Shown piece after piece: positions 8,646 through 17,796 of a DNA stretch of 37,063 nt. The notes under the pieces are model-generated. The model saw nothing but the letters and a program-made list of their open reading frames with translations. It ran no database searches and had not been told where the DNA came from. This DNA comes from Nitrospirota bacterium (lineage in GTDB: Bacteria; Nitrospirota; Thermodesulfovibrionia; Thermodesulfovibrionales; UBA1546). How positions within the stretch are numbered: the first letter of the stretch is position 1; each line of letters begins with the position of its first letter. Made by a program: the position numbers and the translations under genes. The stretch spans positions 1 to 37,063 of the forward strand of contig JACQXE010000070.1 in the NCBI GenBank assembly GCA_016208915.1, in the 5' to 3' direction.

Positions 8646-10097
8646 ATGGACAAGCTAAAGGAGGCTAATATCGACAAGAACTCCTCAACAGGTTCCGTGT
8701 CAGGCGCCATAGCGCCGGCATCGCAAAAAAAAGTGCTCATCGTGGATGACGAATCCGTCATAAGGTGGTCGCTTAAGAAATTCTTTGATGAAGAGGGATT
8801 TGCCACCACAACAGCAAGCTCAGGCATAAAGGCGCTTAAGATCATAGAGGAAGAAGACCCTGAGATAGTCATATTGGATGTCCATCTGCCCGACCATAAC
8901 GGGTTGGCGCTGTTAAAAACAATCAAAGAGACAAAGCCTGATATCACAGTGATAATGGTAACAGGCCATGCCGACGTAAGAAGTTCTGTTGAAGCAATGA
9001 AGATGGGGGCATTGGATTATCTCGAAAAGCCCTTTGATTTTGATAACCTGAGAAAAATCCTGAGTTCGTTCTCGATAAAGGCAGAATCCTCCGGCGGCAA
9101 AAAACTCTCGCAAAAAGACGACTTCATTTTCTCAAGTGAAAAGATGAAAGAGGTCCTCAGGATCATGGAGCGCCTTGCGACAAAATCAGATGTAACTGTC
9201 CTGGTCCTCGGAGAAAGCGGGACAGGCAAAAACATGCTCTGCAAGAAGCTGCATGAGTTAAGTCCGAGAAATGAAATGCCCTTTGTAGAGGTCGGCTGCG
9301 TGAATATTCCTGACCATCTCATAGAAAGCGAACTGTTCGGCCATGAAAAAGGCTCATTCACTGACGCAAAGAACGCGAAGAAGGGGCTTATCGAGATGGC
9401 TGATGGCGGCACTGTATTTCTTGACGAGATAGGAGACATGCCCTATCAGATGCAGCCCAAGATACTGAGTCTCATAGAAGAAAAAAAATTCAGAAGGATT
9501 GGAGGACTTAAGTACATACACGCTGATGTCAGGATATGCACTGCCACAAACAGAAATCTGCAAGAACTCGTTGAGGCAAAAAAGTTCAGGCTCGACCTCT
9601 TTTACAGGCTGAACGTGGCAACGATAGAGATCCCCCCCCTTCGCGAAAGGCGTGAGGACATACATCTGCTCGTAAATTATTTTCTCGGTCATTACAGTGA
9701 TAAGTACCAATGCGTTACCAAAAGCATATCTCCCAAGGCGATGAACTTTCTCGAAGAATACGCCTGGCCCGGAAATGTCAGGGAATTAAAAAACCTTATT
9801 GAAAAAACCGTGCTTTTTGCCAAAGGAGAGGCGATTGATATTATTGACATCCCTCAGGGCGCAGTCACACAGAAATACGACGATGAATTCACAGTATCGG
9901 CATTAAAGGAAAAGATGGATATCGAGGCGCCTCCCGGGATGTCTCTCAAGGCAATGGAAGAGGCCTTTATCAAGACCGCGCTCAAGCTCTCTGAAGGCAA
10001 CCAGAGAAAGGCCGCAAGGCTCCTTGAGATCAGCAGAGACACCCTCCGCTACCGCCTGAAGAAGTTGGGAATTGTTTCTAAAGAGATTGAAGATTGA
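8646..10097 (+). CDS. NtrC-family sigma-54-dependent response regulator
   Basis: The 483-aa protein has an N-terminal receiver (acidic D34-D35, phospho-acceptor D78, T106, K128), a central AAA+ sigma-54 activation domain with Walker A GESGTGK (189-195) and Walker B VFLDEIGD (257-264), and a C-terminal Fis-type helix-turn-helix (about 449-476, GNQRKAARLLEISRDTLRYRLKKLG). The sigma-54-contact loop reads GSFTDA at 236-241 rather than GAFTGA. No histidine kinase is in the window, so it is an orphan here. It flanks the cytochrome locus, which carries four sigma-54-type promoters (21093-21108, 22497-22512, 30161-30176, 31038-31053), and I infer it activates some of them. TGA is used as its ordinary stop. 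Confidence 0.95.
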   Translation: MDKLKEANIDKNSSTGSVSGAIAPASQKKVLIVDDESVIRWSLKKFFDEEGFATTTASSGIKALKIIEEEDPEIVILDVHLPDHNGLALLKTIKETKPDITVIMVTGHADVRSSVEAMKMGALDYLEKPFDFDNLRKILSSFSIKAESSGGKKLSQKDDFIFSSEKMKEVLRIMERLATKSDVTVLVLGESGTGKNMLCKKLHELSPRNEMPFVEVGCVNIPDHLIESELFGHEKGSFTDAKNAKKGLIEMADGGTVFLDEIGDMPYQMQPKILSLIEEKKFRRIGGLKYIHADVRICTATNRNLQELVEAKKFRLDLFYRLNVATIEIPPLRERREDIHLLVNYFLGHYSDKYQCVTKSISPKAMNFLEEYAWPGNVRELKNLIEKTVLFAKGEAIDIIDIPQGAVTQKYDDEFTVSALKEKMDIEAPPGMSLKAMEEAFIKTALKLSEGNQRKAARLLEISRDTLRYRLKKLGIVSKEIED

Positions 10098-10220
10098 TCA
10101 CCTTAACAATTCTGAAGCCTCATAAAGAACAGCAGCAAGTAGACTCTATTCTATAAACAGAGGAAGCTCCTTAACTACCTGCCGCTAAATCATAAAAAGT
10201 GTCATGCATCATAGTCGAAA

Positions 10221-12026
10221 TCACGGATAAGATACATTATTATGTATTTTTACACTGCCGTCGGAGAGATGACACTCAAGGGTGCAGTTTCCTGAAAAAA
10301 CCCCGGCATCAGTGAATATCGGATAAGTATTTCCTGTCACAGGGGTTACAATTCGTGTATCAAAATTTATAAGATGTGTGTGGTCACCTGAGAGCACATC
10401 TGTTTTCACTCCGTGTGAGTCGTGACAAACAGAGCAGGGAGCATTTACAGCAGCGCCCAAATGTCCGCTATGACCTCCTTTGCCTGCTAATATATTCTTT
10501 TTAAAACTATCATCATTCAGTATACTGGTTTGGTTGTGACATCTATAACAAAGGGCATAATTTTGTCTGCCTTCAATAGTGCCAATAACTGTCTCGTAGC
10601 GCTCTCTCAATATCGGAGCATATATCGAGCCATGCGGTCCTCTGGGGCCTGTGCCTCCTATTGCTGAGCTTTCATCACTCTCATGACAGTCTTTGCAATA
10701 TATAACGCTCGTAGTAGTTAAGGGCATATCTAAACTAGGTATGCTGGGAACATTAGTATTTTTCCCTATGCCAACAACTGGATGATAGGATGGATTATTC
10801 AGATCAAACTCTAATCTTGCATTTGTCTCATTAATGACTCTCGGTATAAATGGAAATTGAGAAGCTGAATCAGCATGACACCTGAAACATATCTCATATT
10901 CATAGGTTACAGGAAAAACCTCAGTGCTGTTTATGTTTATGCCTCTCACCTTTTCAAGCCTTCCTGAGGCATAAGGAGCTGATGCAGTCCTTGCATTTGA
11001 GGCATGGGAGTTATGACAATCAACACATTCTACATGGCGGTTTGTAATCAGGGCTGATTCTTTTGGGTCATGATAGTTTGCCGTTACACCTATTGTAGTG
11101 AGTTCTACAGGATGCCTTGATAGCTTTTGGAATTGAGAATAGATATTTTTCTGTGCAACATTTCCCTTATGGCATGTATAGCAGTTTTCTTCCTCAGAAT
11201 TATAATAAAAAAGCCGTTGTTGACCTTTAGCAGAATGTGGGGTATGACAGCCCTCGCATCCCCATTCACTGACAGTCAGCCACGTTGGCCAATCTCTCGG
11301 ACTTACAGGCAATGCAGTGGATACTATACTTATTGCTGTCCTGTGAGTAGTTAATGTCCAGCCATCTTTGATATGGCAGCTTGTGCACAACGCAGAGTAT
11401 TGATTGCTCTTTACAAGAAACTTTCCATGGGTATTGTCATGCACATCATGGCAGGTAGAACAATGTATGGTGTTCTCAGAGCCATAAAACATGAGCCCAG
11501 TAAGTGGGGGGCTTACAAATTCCAGAGGCGCCAGTAAGACACTGGAATTATACGGGAAAGAAATAGGATGGTCATCCTTAAGAAAAGTGCCGATATATGA
11601 CAGTCTGTCCGGGGTAATCTCTCTTGTTGTTGCAATACCGCCTGCTGGGTTACGAACAGCTCCCAATGCAATAGTTCCGTCATGGCAACTGAGACATAAC
11701 CTTGATGGGCCGGTTGGCTGTGAAGGGCTCACATGGATTGTAGTGCTGGCATACGGATCATAGTTTCTTGCCTCTAACTTTTTATTCCATAGAGGAGTTG
11801 CAGGCTCAGCATTATGCGGCGTATGGCAAAAGACGCATATACGGGTTTCTGTCAGCGCCTTAATCTCTCCCAGCCCGGTAACTGAAAGGTTGTGCTTGGT
11901 ATTGATAATGCCTGTTTTTGCATTAGCTCTCAGCGGCAACATCGCTACAAATAAAAGACACATAAAAAATACTTTTACCAGAACAGAACATATAAAATTC
12001 TCGCTGCCTCTTCTTTTAGAACTCAT
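10221..12026 (-). CDS. Secreted multiheme c-type cytochrome (12 heme sites, doubled-CXXCH type)
   Basis: The 601-aa protein has an N-terminal signal peptide (hydrophobic about 14-32, cleavage likely after ANA at 36). It has eleven CXXCH motifs, several followed by a PH/VH/SH pair as in doubled-CXXCH domains (CHTPH, CHDVH, CHNSH, CHDSH). Near the C-terminus there is a twelfth, non-canonical CTLECH (CX3CH). No membrane anchor is seen beyond the signal peptide, so it should be periplasmic or exported. Its start overlaps the NHL gene by 11 nt, so it is the last gene of the isomerase-isomerase-NHL-cytochrome operon. The role is electron transfer; partner and substrate are unknown. Confidence 0.92.
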   Translation of the reverse strand: MSSKRRGSENFICSVLVKVFFMCLLFVAMLPLRANAKTGIINTKHNLSVTGLGEIKALTETRICVFCHTPHNAEPATPLWNKKLEARNYDPYASTTIHVSPSQPTGPSRLCLSCHDGTIALGAVRNPAGGIATTREITPDRLSYIGTFLKDDHPISFPYNSSVLLAPLEFVSPPLTGLMFYGSENTIHCSTCHDVHDNTHGKFLVKSNQYSALCTSCHIKDGWTLTTHRTAISIVSTALPVSPRDWPTWLTVSEWGCEGCHTPHSAKGQQRLFYYNSEEENCYTCHKGNVAQKNIYSQFQKLSRHPVELTTIGVTANYHDPKESALITNRHVECVDCHNSHASNARTASAPYASGRLEKVRGININSTEVFPVTYEYEICFRCHADSASQFPFIPRVINETNARLEFDLNNPSYHPVVGIGKNTNVPSIPSLDMPLTTTSVIYCKDCHESDESSAIGGTGPRGPHGSIYAPILRERYETVIGTIEGRQNYALCYRCHNQTSILNDDSFKKNILAGKGGHSGHLGAAVNAPCSVCHDSHGVKTDVLSGDHTHLINFDTRIVTPVTGNTYPIFTDAGVFSGNCTLECHLSDGSVKIHNNVSYP

Positions 12027-13053
12027 CTGTATCCCCTATTATCCTGAACATCTGAACCCTTTTGTTGTATGTATCACATATATAAAGCGTATCATTATCA
12101 TCAATAAATATCCCGGATGGCAACCAGAATTCGCCCTGATCGCCTCCGCGGTTCCCGAGGGTTAAAAGAAAATCCCCTTCGTGGTTAAAAAATTGAATAT
12201 TATCGAAAAGGCTGTCAACAACATAAATGATGTCGTATTTATCGGCTGCAACTCCTTTAGGCAGAGCAAAATCTCCGGAACCGTCTCCATGGTTTCCGAA
12301 GGCAGTCAAGAACTTGCCTGTAGAGTCAAAAATCTGTATCCTGAAGTTCATAGCATCAGTTACATATAGCTGCCCTGCAGAGGACAAGAAGATATGCGTG
12401 GGGAAATTAAATTCACCGCTGCCATTTCCTCTTCTACCAAATGAAAAAATGAGTTTTCCGTCGTTATTAAAGGCATATATCTTATGTGCAAGCGTATCAA
12501 CCACATAAAGCAATTTTTTATTGTGGTCGTATGCCAGACCAGTAGGCCTTTGCAAAATGCTGTCCCCTGCCTTACCGATTGAAAACAGAGAGTTCCCTTG
12601 TCTGTCAAAAACAACTACCTTATTCAGAACAGAATCTGAAACATAAAGCCTCAATTCATCATCAAAAGTTACACCCACAGGAGAGATTATCTCCTCTTCT
12701 TTCCCTCCTGCATTTACATCAAAAAGGTTGCGGTATAGTTTTTCAGATGGTATGTAAAGGTGAACGCTTTTTGAACCTGTATCGGCTATTGCAAATCTGC
12801 CATCACGGCCTGTTGATACTGCTATAGGCCTTACGATGACAGATTTGCCTTTCCCATATAAAAGAGACCTCAGGGTTGTGTTGGTTTCTTCAAAGCCTTT
12901 TACAGACATCAAATATTTTACCTTTGGTGTTTTGGGGCTTTTTAACCATAAAAGCTGCCTCACTGAAAAGTCAGTGTTCAGCGCCCACTTTGAAGCACAT
13001 CCTGCGGTCAGCAGGATTATCAAAAATAAAACTATCGTCAGTCCTTTTTTCAT
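12016..13053 (-). CDS. NHL-repeat beta-propeller lipoprotein
   Basis: The 345-aa protein has a lipoprotein signal peptide with lipobox LTAGC (Cys19), then about six NHL/YVTN-like blades (for example RPTGLAYD..LLYVVDTLAHKIYAFN and FPTHIFLS..LYVTDAMNFRIQIFD). It is probably anchored to the outer or inner membrane, facing the periplasm or the outside. NHL propellers are binding scaffolds rather than enzymes. It sits between isomerase and cytochrome genes: its start touches the isomerase stop with no gap, and its end overlaps the 12-heme cytochrome. A second NHL lipoprotein (18396-19583) shares the FDNxQxFN blade signature. A role in cytochrome assembly or presentation is inference. Confidence 0.9.
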   Translation of the reverse strand: MKKGLTIVLFLIILLTAGCASKWALNTDFSVRQLLWLKSPKTPKVKYLMSVKGFEETNTTLRSLLYGKGKSVIVRPIAVSTGRDGRFAIADTGSKSVHLYIPSEKLYRNLFDVNAGGKEEEIISPVGVTFDDELRLYVSDSVLNKVVVFDRQGNSLFSIGKAGDSILQRPTGLAYDHNKKLLYVVDTLAHKIYAFNNDGKLIFSFGRRGNGSGEFNFPTHIFLSSAGQLYVTDAMNFRIQIFDSTGKFLTAFGNHGDGSGDFALPKGVAADKYDIIYVVDSLFDNIQFFNHEGDFLLTLGNRGGDQGEFWLPSGIFIDDNDTLYICDTYNKRVQMFRIIGDTDEF

Positions 13054-14250
13054 TTACTGCTTTTTATCTTCAGTATCCTTTATTTTTTCCTTATCTTCAG
13101 GCTTCTGTGCGCTTTCCTTGTCTTCTGTTTTTTGTTTGCTGCTTTCCGTCTCTATTATCTCTATCTTAGCTTCTTTTTTCAATTCCTCACCCCATTCTTC
13201 CAATCTCTTCTGTTGAGCTGCAGCCCTGAACTTCCCTTCGAGACTGCCCCTCACCTCCTCAAATGTCAACTGTTTTTCAGGAGAATATTCCTTTAACTTT
13301 ATGATATGGAAGCTGTCAGATGTTTTTATTACGCCTGAAAGCTCTCCCACCTTAAGTTTTTTTGCCTCTTCGGAAAGCTCTTTATCCTTGTCTTTCGGGA
13401 TTTCAAAATCTCTAACGATAAACGTGCCGTCAAGGATAAGTTTCCACGGATCCTTATCCTTATCGTCATTTATCTTTTTAAGAACCTCTTTCGTCTTCTT
13501 AATGGAATCTTCACTATCCGTTTTTATGAGAAAGATGACGTCAATGACCACAATTTTCTCAGGTTTGATATATCTGTCCTTCAGTTTTTCATATTCTTTT
13601 CTTACCTCAGCCTCAGGTACGACAACCTTGCCGTATACCTCTTTTGCAAAGATACGCTGTAAAAGGAGGCTTCTTTCAATCTGTGCCCTTAATTCCTCTT
13701 CTGTAACCTGTTGTGCCTCAAGGAATTTTTTATATTCCTCCTCAGCGCCTGCATTTGCCTTAAAATTGCTTATTGCCTCATCAATATTTTTGGTCTCTAC
13801 TTTCAGCCCTTCGGCCTTTGCCTTCTGATAGGCAAGTTCCTGAAGTATCAGCTTGCTCAGCGCCTCTTTGTTAATCTTAGCTACCTCCTCAGGAGGCATG
13901 CTTGGGGTCAGTTGCCGATTAGAAGCAATACGATTCATCAACATCACAACAATAGCCATTGTGATGTTGGCTCCATTTACCTTTGCAACAACAATCTTCT
14001 TTGCCTCCTCCATGCCTTTTTTCATCTTTTCAAGCTCTTCCTGACTTGGTTGTGGTTGCTGTGCGGGCTGTGTTGTCTGCCCTGTCTCTGTTTGAGGCGC
14101 TTTCCCAGAACCACCTCTGGGGAAGGCATTACCTGTTGTACATATGGCAAAGGATAATAGAACCGAAACAATAATTGCTATAATCACCCTTTGTTTGCGA
14201 CTGTCTCTATCCGATACACTCTTCTTTCCGTATCCAAAGATTTTTTTCAT
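13054..14250 (-). CDS. SurA/PpiC-type periplasmic peptidyl-prolyl isomerase (copy 2)
   Basis: The protein has an N-terminal hydrophobic export segment (after a basic stretch), a Gln/Pro-rich linker, a SurA-like N-terminal chaperone region (VAKVNGANITM onward), and a C-terminal parvulin-type segment ending in LKVGELSGVIKTSDSFHIIKLKEY. It ends in a Lys/Glu/Asp-rich tail. I start it at 14250 (398 aa), because GGAG sits 6 nt before that ATG; the upstream ATG at 14286 has no ribosome-binding site. It is a tandem paralogue of the following entry, with near-identical linker and tail. It probably folds or escorts exported proteins, plausibly the cytochromes around it. Confidence 0.88.
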   Translation of the reverse strand: MKKIFGYGKKSVSDRDSRKQRVIIAIIVSVLLSFAICTTGNAFPRGGSGKAPQTETGQTTQPAQQPQPSQEELEKMKKGMEEAKKIVVAKVNGANITMAIVVMLMNRIASNRQLTPSMPPEEVAKINKEALSKLILQELAYQKAKAEGLKVETKNIDEAISNFKANAGAEEEYKKFLEAQQVTEEELRAQIERSLLLQRIFAKEVYGKVVVPEAEVRKEYEKLKDRYIKPEKIVVIDVIFLIKTDSEDSIKKTKEVLKKINDDKDKDPWKLILDGTFIVRDFEIPKDKDKELSEEAKKLKVGELSGVIKTSDSFHIIKLKEYSPEKQLTFEEVRGSLEGKFRAAAQQKRLEEWGEELKKEAKIEIIETESSKQKTEDKESAQKPEDKEKIKDTEDKKQ

Positions 14251-14286
14251 CGCGTTCTCCAATAATTTGGTTCTTACTCTTTTCAT

Positions 14287-15408
14287 CTACTGCTTTTTGT
14301 CTTCTGACTTCTGTGTGCTTTCCTTGTCTTTATCTTTTGTATCTTCTGTTTTTTGTTTGCTGCTTTCCGTCTCTATTATCTCTATCTTCGCGTTTCTTCT
14401 AAGCTCTGTTTCAAACTCTTTCATCCTTTTTTCCTGGGCAGCCATTCTGAACTTGCCCTCAAGACTTTCTCTCACTTCATCAAGCGAAAGCTGTTTTTCA
14501 GGCGAATATTCCTTGAGTTTTAAGATGTGCAAACTTTCAGATGTTTTTATTACGCCTGAAAGCTCGCCTGTTTTAAGTTTCCTTGCCTCATCGTAAAGCT
14601 CTTTATGCTTATCCTTCTTAATCTCAAGCGTTCTCACTGAAAATGTGCCGTCCAGCACCAGTCTCCATGGGTCCTTATTCTTATCCTCCTGAATCTTTTT
14701 CAGGATAGCCTTTGCCTTTTTAATTGAATCCTTGTCATCTGTCTTAAGGAAAAAGACCACATCCGTGACAATGGCCTTCTCAGGCGTTATATATCTTGAC
14801 TTCTCTTTCTCGTATTCTTTTCTGACCTCATCCTCAGGTATGACAATCTTGTCATTAATCTCTTTTGCAAATATAATCTCAAGGATAAGGCTTTTTCCAA
14901 CCTGCGACTTTAACTCTTCTTCTGTCACCATCTGGTTCTCAAGAAATTTTTTGTAGCTATCTTCGCTGCCAAGATTTATCTTGAGGTTATCCATTGCATT
15001 AGCGACATTCACAGGGTCGGCAGTCACGCCTTCAGCCTTCGCCTTCTGATATGCAAGCTCCTGAAATATAATCCTGTCCAATGCATCTTTTTTTATCGCC
15101 TCTATGTTGCTTAGCAAAGGGTCTCCCTGTTTTCTTCTTGCTGCAATCCTGTTCATTACGTTTATTACAGAATCCATTGTGATATTAACGCCATTCACCT
15201 TTGCAACCACAATCTTTTTCGCCTCTTCCATGCCTTTTTTCATCTTTTCAAGCTCTTCCTGACTTGGTTGTGGTTGCTGTGCGGGCTGTGTTGTCTGCCC
15301 TGTCTCTATTTGAGGCTCTTTTCCAGAATCACCTTTTGGAAAGGCAAAGCTTGTTATACCCACAGCGATGGATAACAAAACCGAGAGAACAACTGTTATG
15401 CATTTCAT
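14287..15408 (-). CDS. SurA/PpiC-type periplasmic peptidyl-prolyl isomerase (copy 1)
   Basis: The protein has a signal peptide (MKCITVVLSVLLSIAVG, cleavage after about SFA), the same Gln/Pro linker, a SurA-like chaperone region and a parvulin-type C-terminal segment (LKTGELSGVIKTSESLHILKLKEYSP). I choose the ATG at 15408 (373 aa) because AAAGGAGATAATT directly precedes it; the longer form from 15453 would bury the signal peptide. It is the first gene of an operon of four with almost no spacing (isomerase, isomerase, NHL, 12-heme cytochrome). DNA of the linker is nearly identical to that of copy 2, which points to recent duplication or gene conversion. Confidence 0.88.
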   Translation of the reverse strand: MKCITVVLSVLLSIAVGITSFAFPKGDSGKEPQIETGQTTQPAQQPQPSQEELEKMKKGMEEAKKIVVAKVNGVNITMDSVINVMNRIAARRKQGDPLLSNIEAIKKDALDRIIFQELAYQKAKAEGVTADPVNVANAMDNLKINLGSEDSYKKFLENQMVTEEELKSQVGKSLILEIIFAKEINDKIVIPEDEVRKEYEKEKSRYITPEKAIVTDVVFFLKTDDKDSIKKAKAILKKIQEDKNKDPWRLVLDGTFSVRTLEIKKDKHKELYDEARKLKTGELSGVIKTSESLHILKLKEYSPEKQLSLDEVRESLEGKFRMAAQEKRMKEFETELRRNAKIEIIETESSKQKTEDTKDKDKESTQKSEDKKQ

Positions 15409-15706
15409 AATTATCTCCTTTTTAAAGTAGTTTTTACATTCTGTGCTCTGCATTCTATATTCCGGACTTTATTTCATTATACTCCTCCATCTTTTAATAT
15501 TTCCTCTACAAATATTCTTCTTCGCTATCTTCTTGCTCCTTCCTCCCTTTTTATACATAGCGACTTAATTTATGTCGCATAAGGCAACCTCTCTGTCATG
15601 CTGGCTTGCCTGCCTGTCCGGTAGGCAGGTCCAGCATCCTTCTTCAAAGAAAGATTCCAGACAAGCTGGAATGACAGATAATTCGGCAATTATTATGACG
15701 TTATGT
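15409..15706. other. Intergenic region with a palindromic repeat
   Basis: This 298-nt gap lies between the barrel gene stop and the isomerase operon. It holds a CTGTCATGCTGG...CCAGC palindrome with an internal CCTGCC...GGCAGG stem and a following ATTCCAG...CTGGAATGACAG arm (about 15595-15683), of the dispersed intergenic repeat type. I found no sigma-54 match here. Whether the isomerase operon has its own promoter or is read through from 19583 is open. Confidence 0.55.
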
Positions 15707-17755
15707 TTAAAACAACTTTTTCTTTACATTCAGATAGACCGTCTCACTTGTTTGCCTTGTCTTTTCTGCAGCAAATTTGCTTTTTGAAATGTTCATATTG
15801 GCGTGCATGGCAATGTCAACATCCCTGAATTTCCACGATAGAATAGAATTTAATGCATATATCTTTGTCGTTGCTAATCCCTGTCTCTGGGCATAAGAAC
15901 CGCCAAGGGCCATGGAAAGCCTTCTGCGTGGAAAAGTTTTCTGTAAGTTTACACCTATGCCTGAGAGGGTATCAGAATAATCTTTGCTTTCTGTCCCTAA
16001 AGAAATCTGAGAATAACTTATCTTTGAATAGTGTATCTTTGCATAGAGATTAGTGTTTGTGTTTATCTCCTTACTGTAAGCAAGTTCAGACCTGTATGCC
16101 TTAGAGGGCCTGATTCTCGACCTGACCTCCTGATATTCCCCTAACAGGGAATAGGGGGCCTTTTTTAATAAAATGCCGATAGTTTGTGTTGTAACATTAT
16201 CGACGCCTCCAGGAATAGCGCCGGATATTAAGGTCTGTTTCGAATTCTGGCGCCTGTAGTAAGGATTGACAATCTTATCTAACAGGCTTAATTCTATCAC
16301 GTAACCAACCTCTGTTGTTTTAAGCTCGAAATCACCTTTTATGGCGCTGTATGTGACTCGAAACTCATAAACATGGCCTGCAATAATTGACACTGACGCA
16401 GGAAAAGGATTTACTGGATCTATGAAAATTTTAAACGTGTTACCAAATGGAACCACAGTGTAATTTGTGCCCTTTTGCAATTCGACTAAGTCGCCTGAAG
16501 GGGCATAAGGCGGTATCGGATCTGGTTTATTCACAGAGACCTTTATCGTACTTTCATCTGCATTCTGCTGGTTTAAGGTGAAAGAGTCGCCTATCTGGGC
16601 CTTGTAAGCCTCGTTTATTGTCGCTGGCGCGCCACTTCGGTCGGTAAACAATTCGTTCAGATTTATCCCAAGCTTTAGTGTGCCGCCTTTTATCGTTTTT
16701 GAATAAAAACTGATAAAGGAACGACCCTTTGCTTTAATATCTCCGCTGGAAGTCCTGGCTGTTACATAGCTCTGTCTGTAACTTGTTGCCAGACTGCGAT
16801 AAAGCTTGTGCGAGATAGTCATGCTGGTGTTATCAATTTTACTGGATACCTTAGTCTCAGGAGATGCTGATGCCGTGATTGTTTTTAGAGTATCCTCATA
16901 ACGGTTATAATCAAGACCCCAATTAAGGTTCCACGGCAGTTCAATATCCAGCCGCTCTCTCCATGAAAGGGTATCATCACGCATAGAGTAGATTTCAGAG
17001 CTTTTCTGCTCTGATCTGTTAAAATTTACTCCGCTGTTGAGCCTGATTTTATTGAACTCCAACTCATTTTCAAGGAAATAATAATCCCTCTTGTTTTTTG
17101 CGTTGTTTGAAGAGGCAGAATCTGAATGCGAAAAGCCTGCTACATTGTGAATGGGATGCCTGAAATAAGTGCTGCTCACCGCATAAGTCTTAGAATCAGT
17201 CGTATAAAGTTTCGTTGTGACAGTATTCAGAATGTAGGTCGCATCCAACAGGATAGGTCTTTTTTTATAGTGAAATGTTGCGCCTTTTATATAACTCACA
17301 GGCTTTATACCTTTTGAAAGCCTTCCATGAGCAAAATAGGTCTTGCGCGAAGTGAAGAGCTCCAGTGTATAGGGATGCTCGGGCAGTATCATTGTCTTGA
17401 ATTCATACTCATTCGCAGTAGTCGTGGACCAGGAATAATCAACGGTGCTGCTCTTAAACTTCTCCTGCTTTAAACCGCCTGATACTTTAGCAAAGAATAA
17501 AATAAATCTCGGGTGATAGACAAACCCTGCTGTGGAGAGACGTATCCTTTCTGTCAAGGCCGTATTTGATGTTTTTATCCCCCTGTTCTGTGACCTGTTT
17601 TCATGGCTCTCATACCTCATTTCTATTTCCAAATCTCCTTCATAGCTGAAAATTCGGGGGATAAAACGCCTCATATCGCCAAAGGCAGCAGAAGGGACTA
17701 TAACAAAAGCCAGGATAAAAATAATGCTTCTCACAATGCCCTTTGTCCCATTCAT
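15707..17755 (-). CDS. Large outer-membrane beta-barrel protein (porin-like)
   Basis: The 682-aa protein has a signal peptide (cleavage after about AAFG, residue 26) followed by a long succession of alternating polar/hydrophobic strands with aromatic belts (for example SYSQISLGTESKDYSDTL, RRLSMALGGSYAQRQG). It ends in VYLNVKKKLF, a C-terminal phenylalanine beta-signal typical of BAM substrates. No heme sites are present. It is the last gene of an operon after a pentaheme lipoprotein and an NHL lipoprotein, so it could be the barrel of a porin-cytochrome conduit, functionally analogous to MtrB. I cannot assign it to a named family. Confidence 0.82.
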   Translation of the reverse strand: MNGTKGIVRSIIFILAFVIVPSAAFGDMRRFIPRIFSYEGDLEIEMRYESHENRSQNRGIKTSNTALTERIRLSTAGFVYHPRFILFFAKVSGGLKQEKFKSSTVDYSWSTTTANEYEFKTMILPEHPYTLELFTSRKTYFAHGRLSKGIKPVSYIKGATFHYKKRPILLDATYILNTVTTKLYTTDSKTYAVSSTYFRHPIHNVAGFSHSDSASSNNAKNKRDYYFLENELEFNKIRLNSGVNFNRSEQKSSEIYSMRDDTLSWRERLDIELPWNLNWGLDYNRYEDTLKTITASASPETKVSSKIDNTSMTISHKLYRSLATSYRQSYVTARTSSGDIKAKGRSFISFYSKTIKGGTLKLGINLNELFTDRSGAPATINEAYKAQIGDSFTLNQQNADESTIKVSVNKPDPIPPYAPSGDLVELQKGTNYTVVPFGNTFKIFIDPVNPFPASVSIIAGHVYEFRVTYSAIKGDFELKTTEVGYVIELSLLDKIVNPYYRRQNSKQTLISGAIPGGVDNVTTQTIGILLKKAPYSLLGEYQEVRSRIRPSKAYRSELAYSKEINTNTNLYAKIHYSKISYSQISLGTESKDYSDTLSGIGVNLQKTFPRRRLSMALGGSYAQRQGLATTKIYALNSILSWKFRDVDIAMHANMNISKSKFAAEKTRQTSETVYLNVKKKLF

Positions 17756-17796
17756 ATAAGCTGTTCCCCTTATCCCTTCTCATAACTAAACACGGT

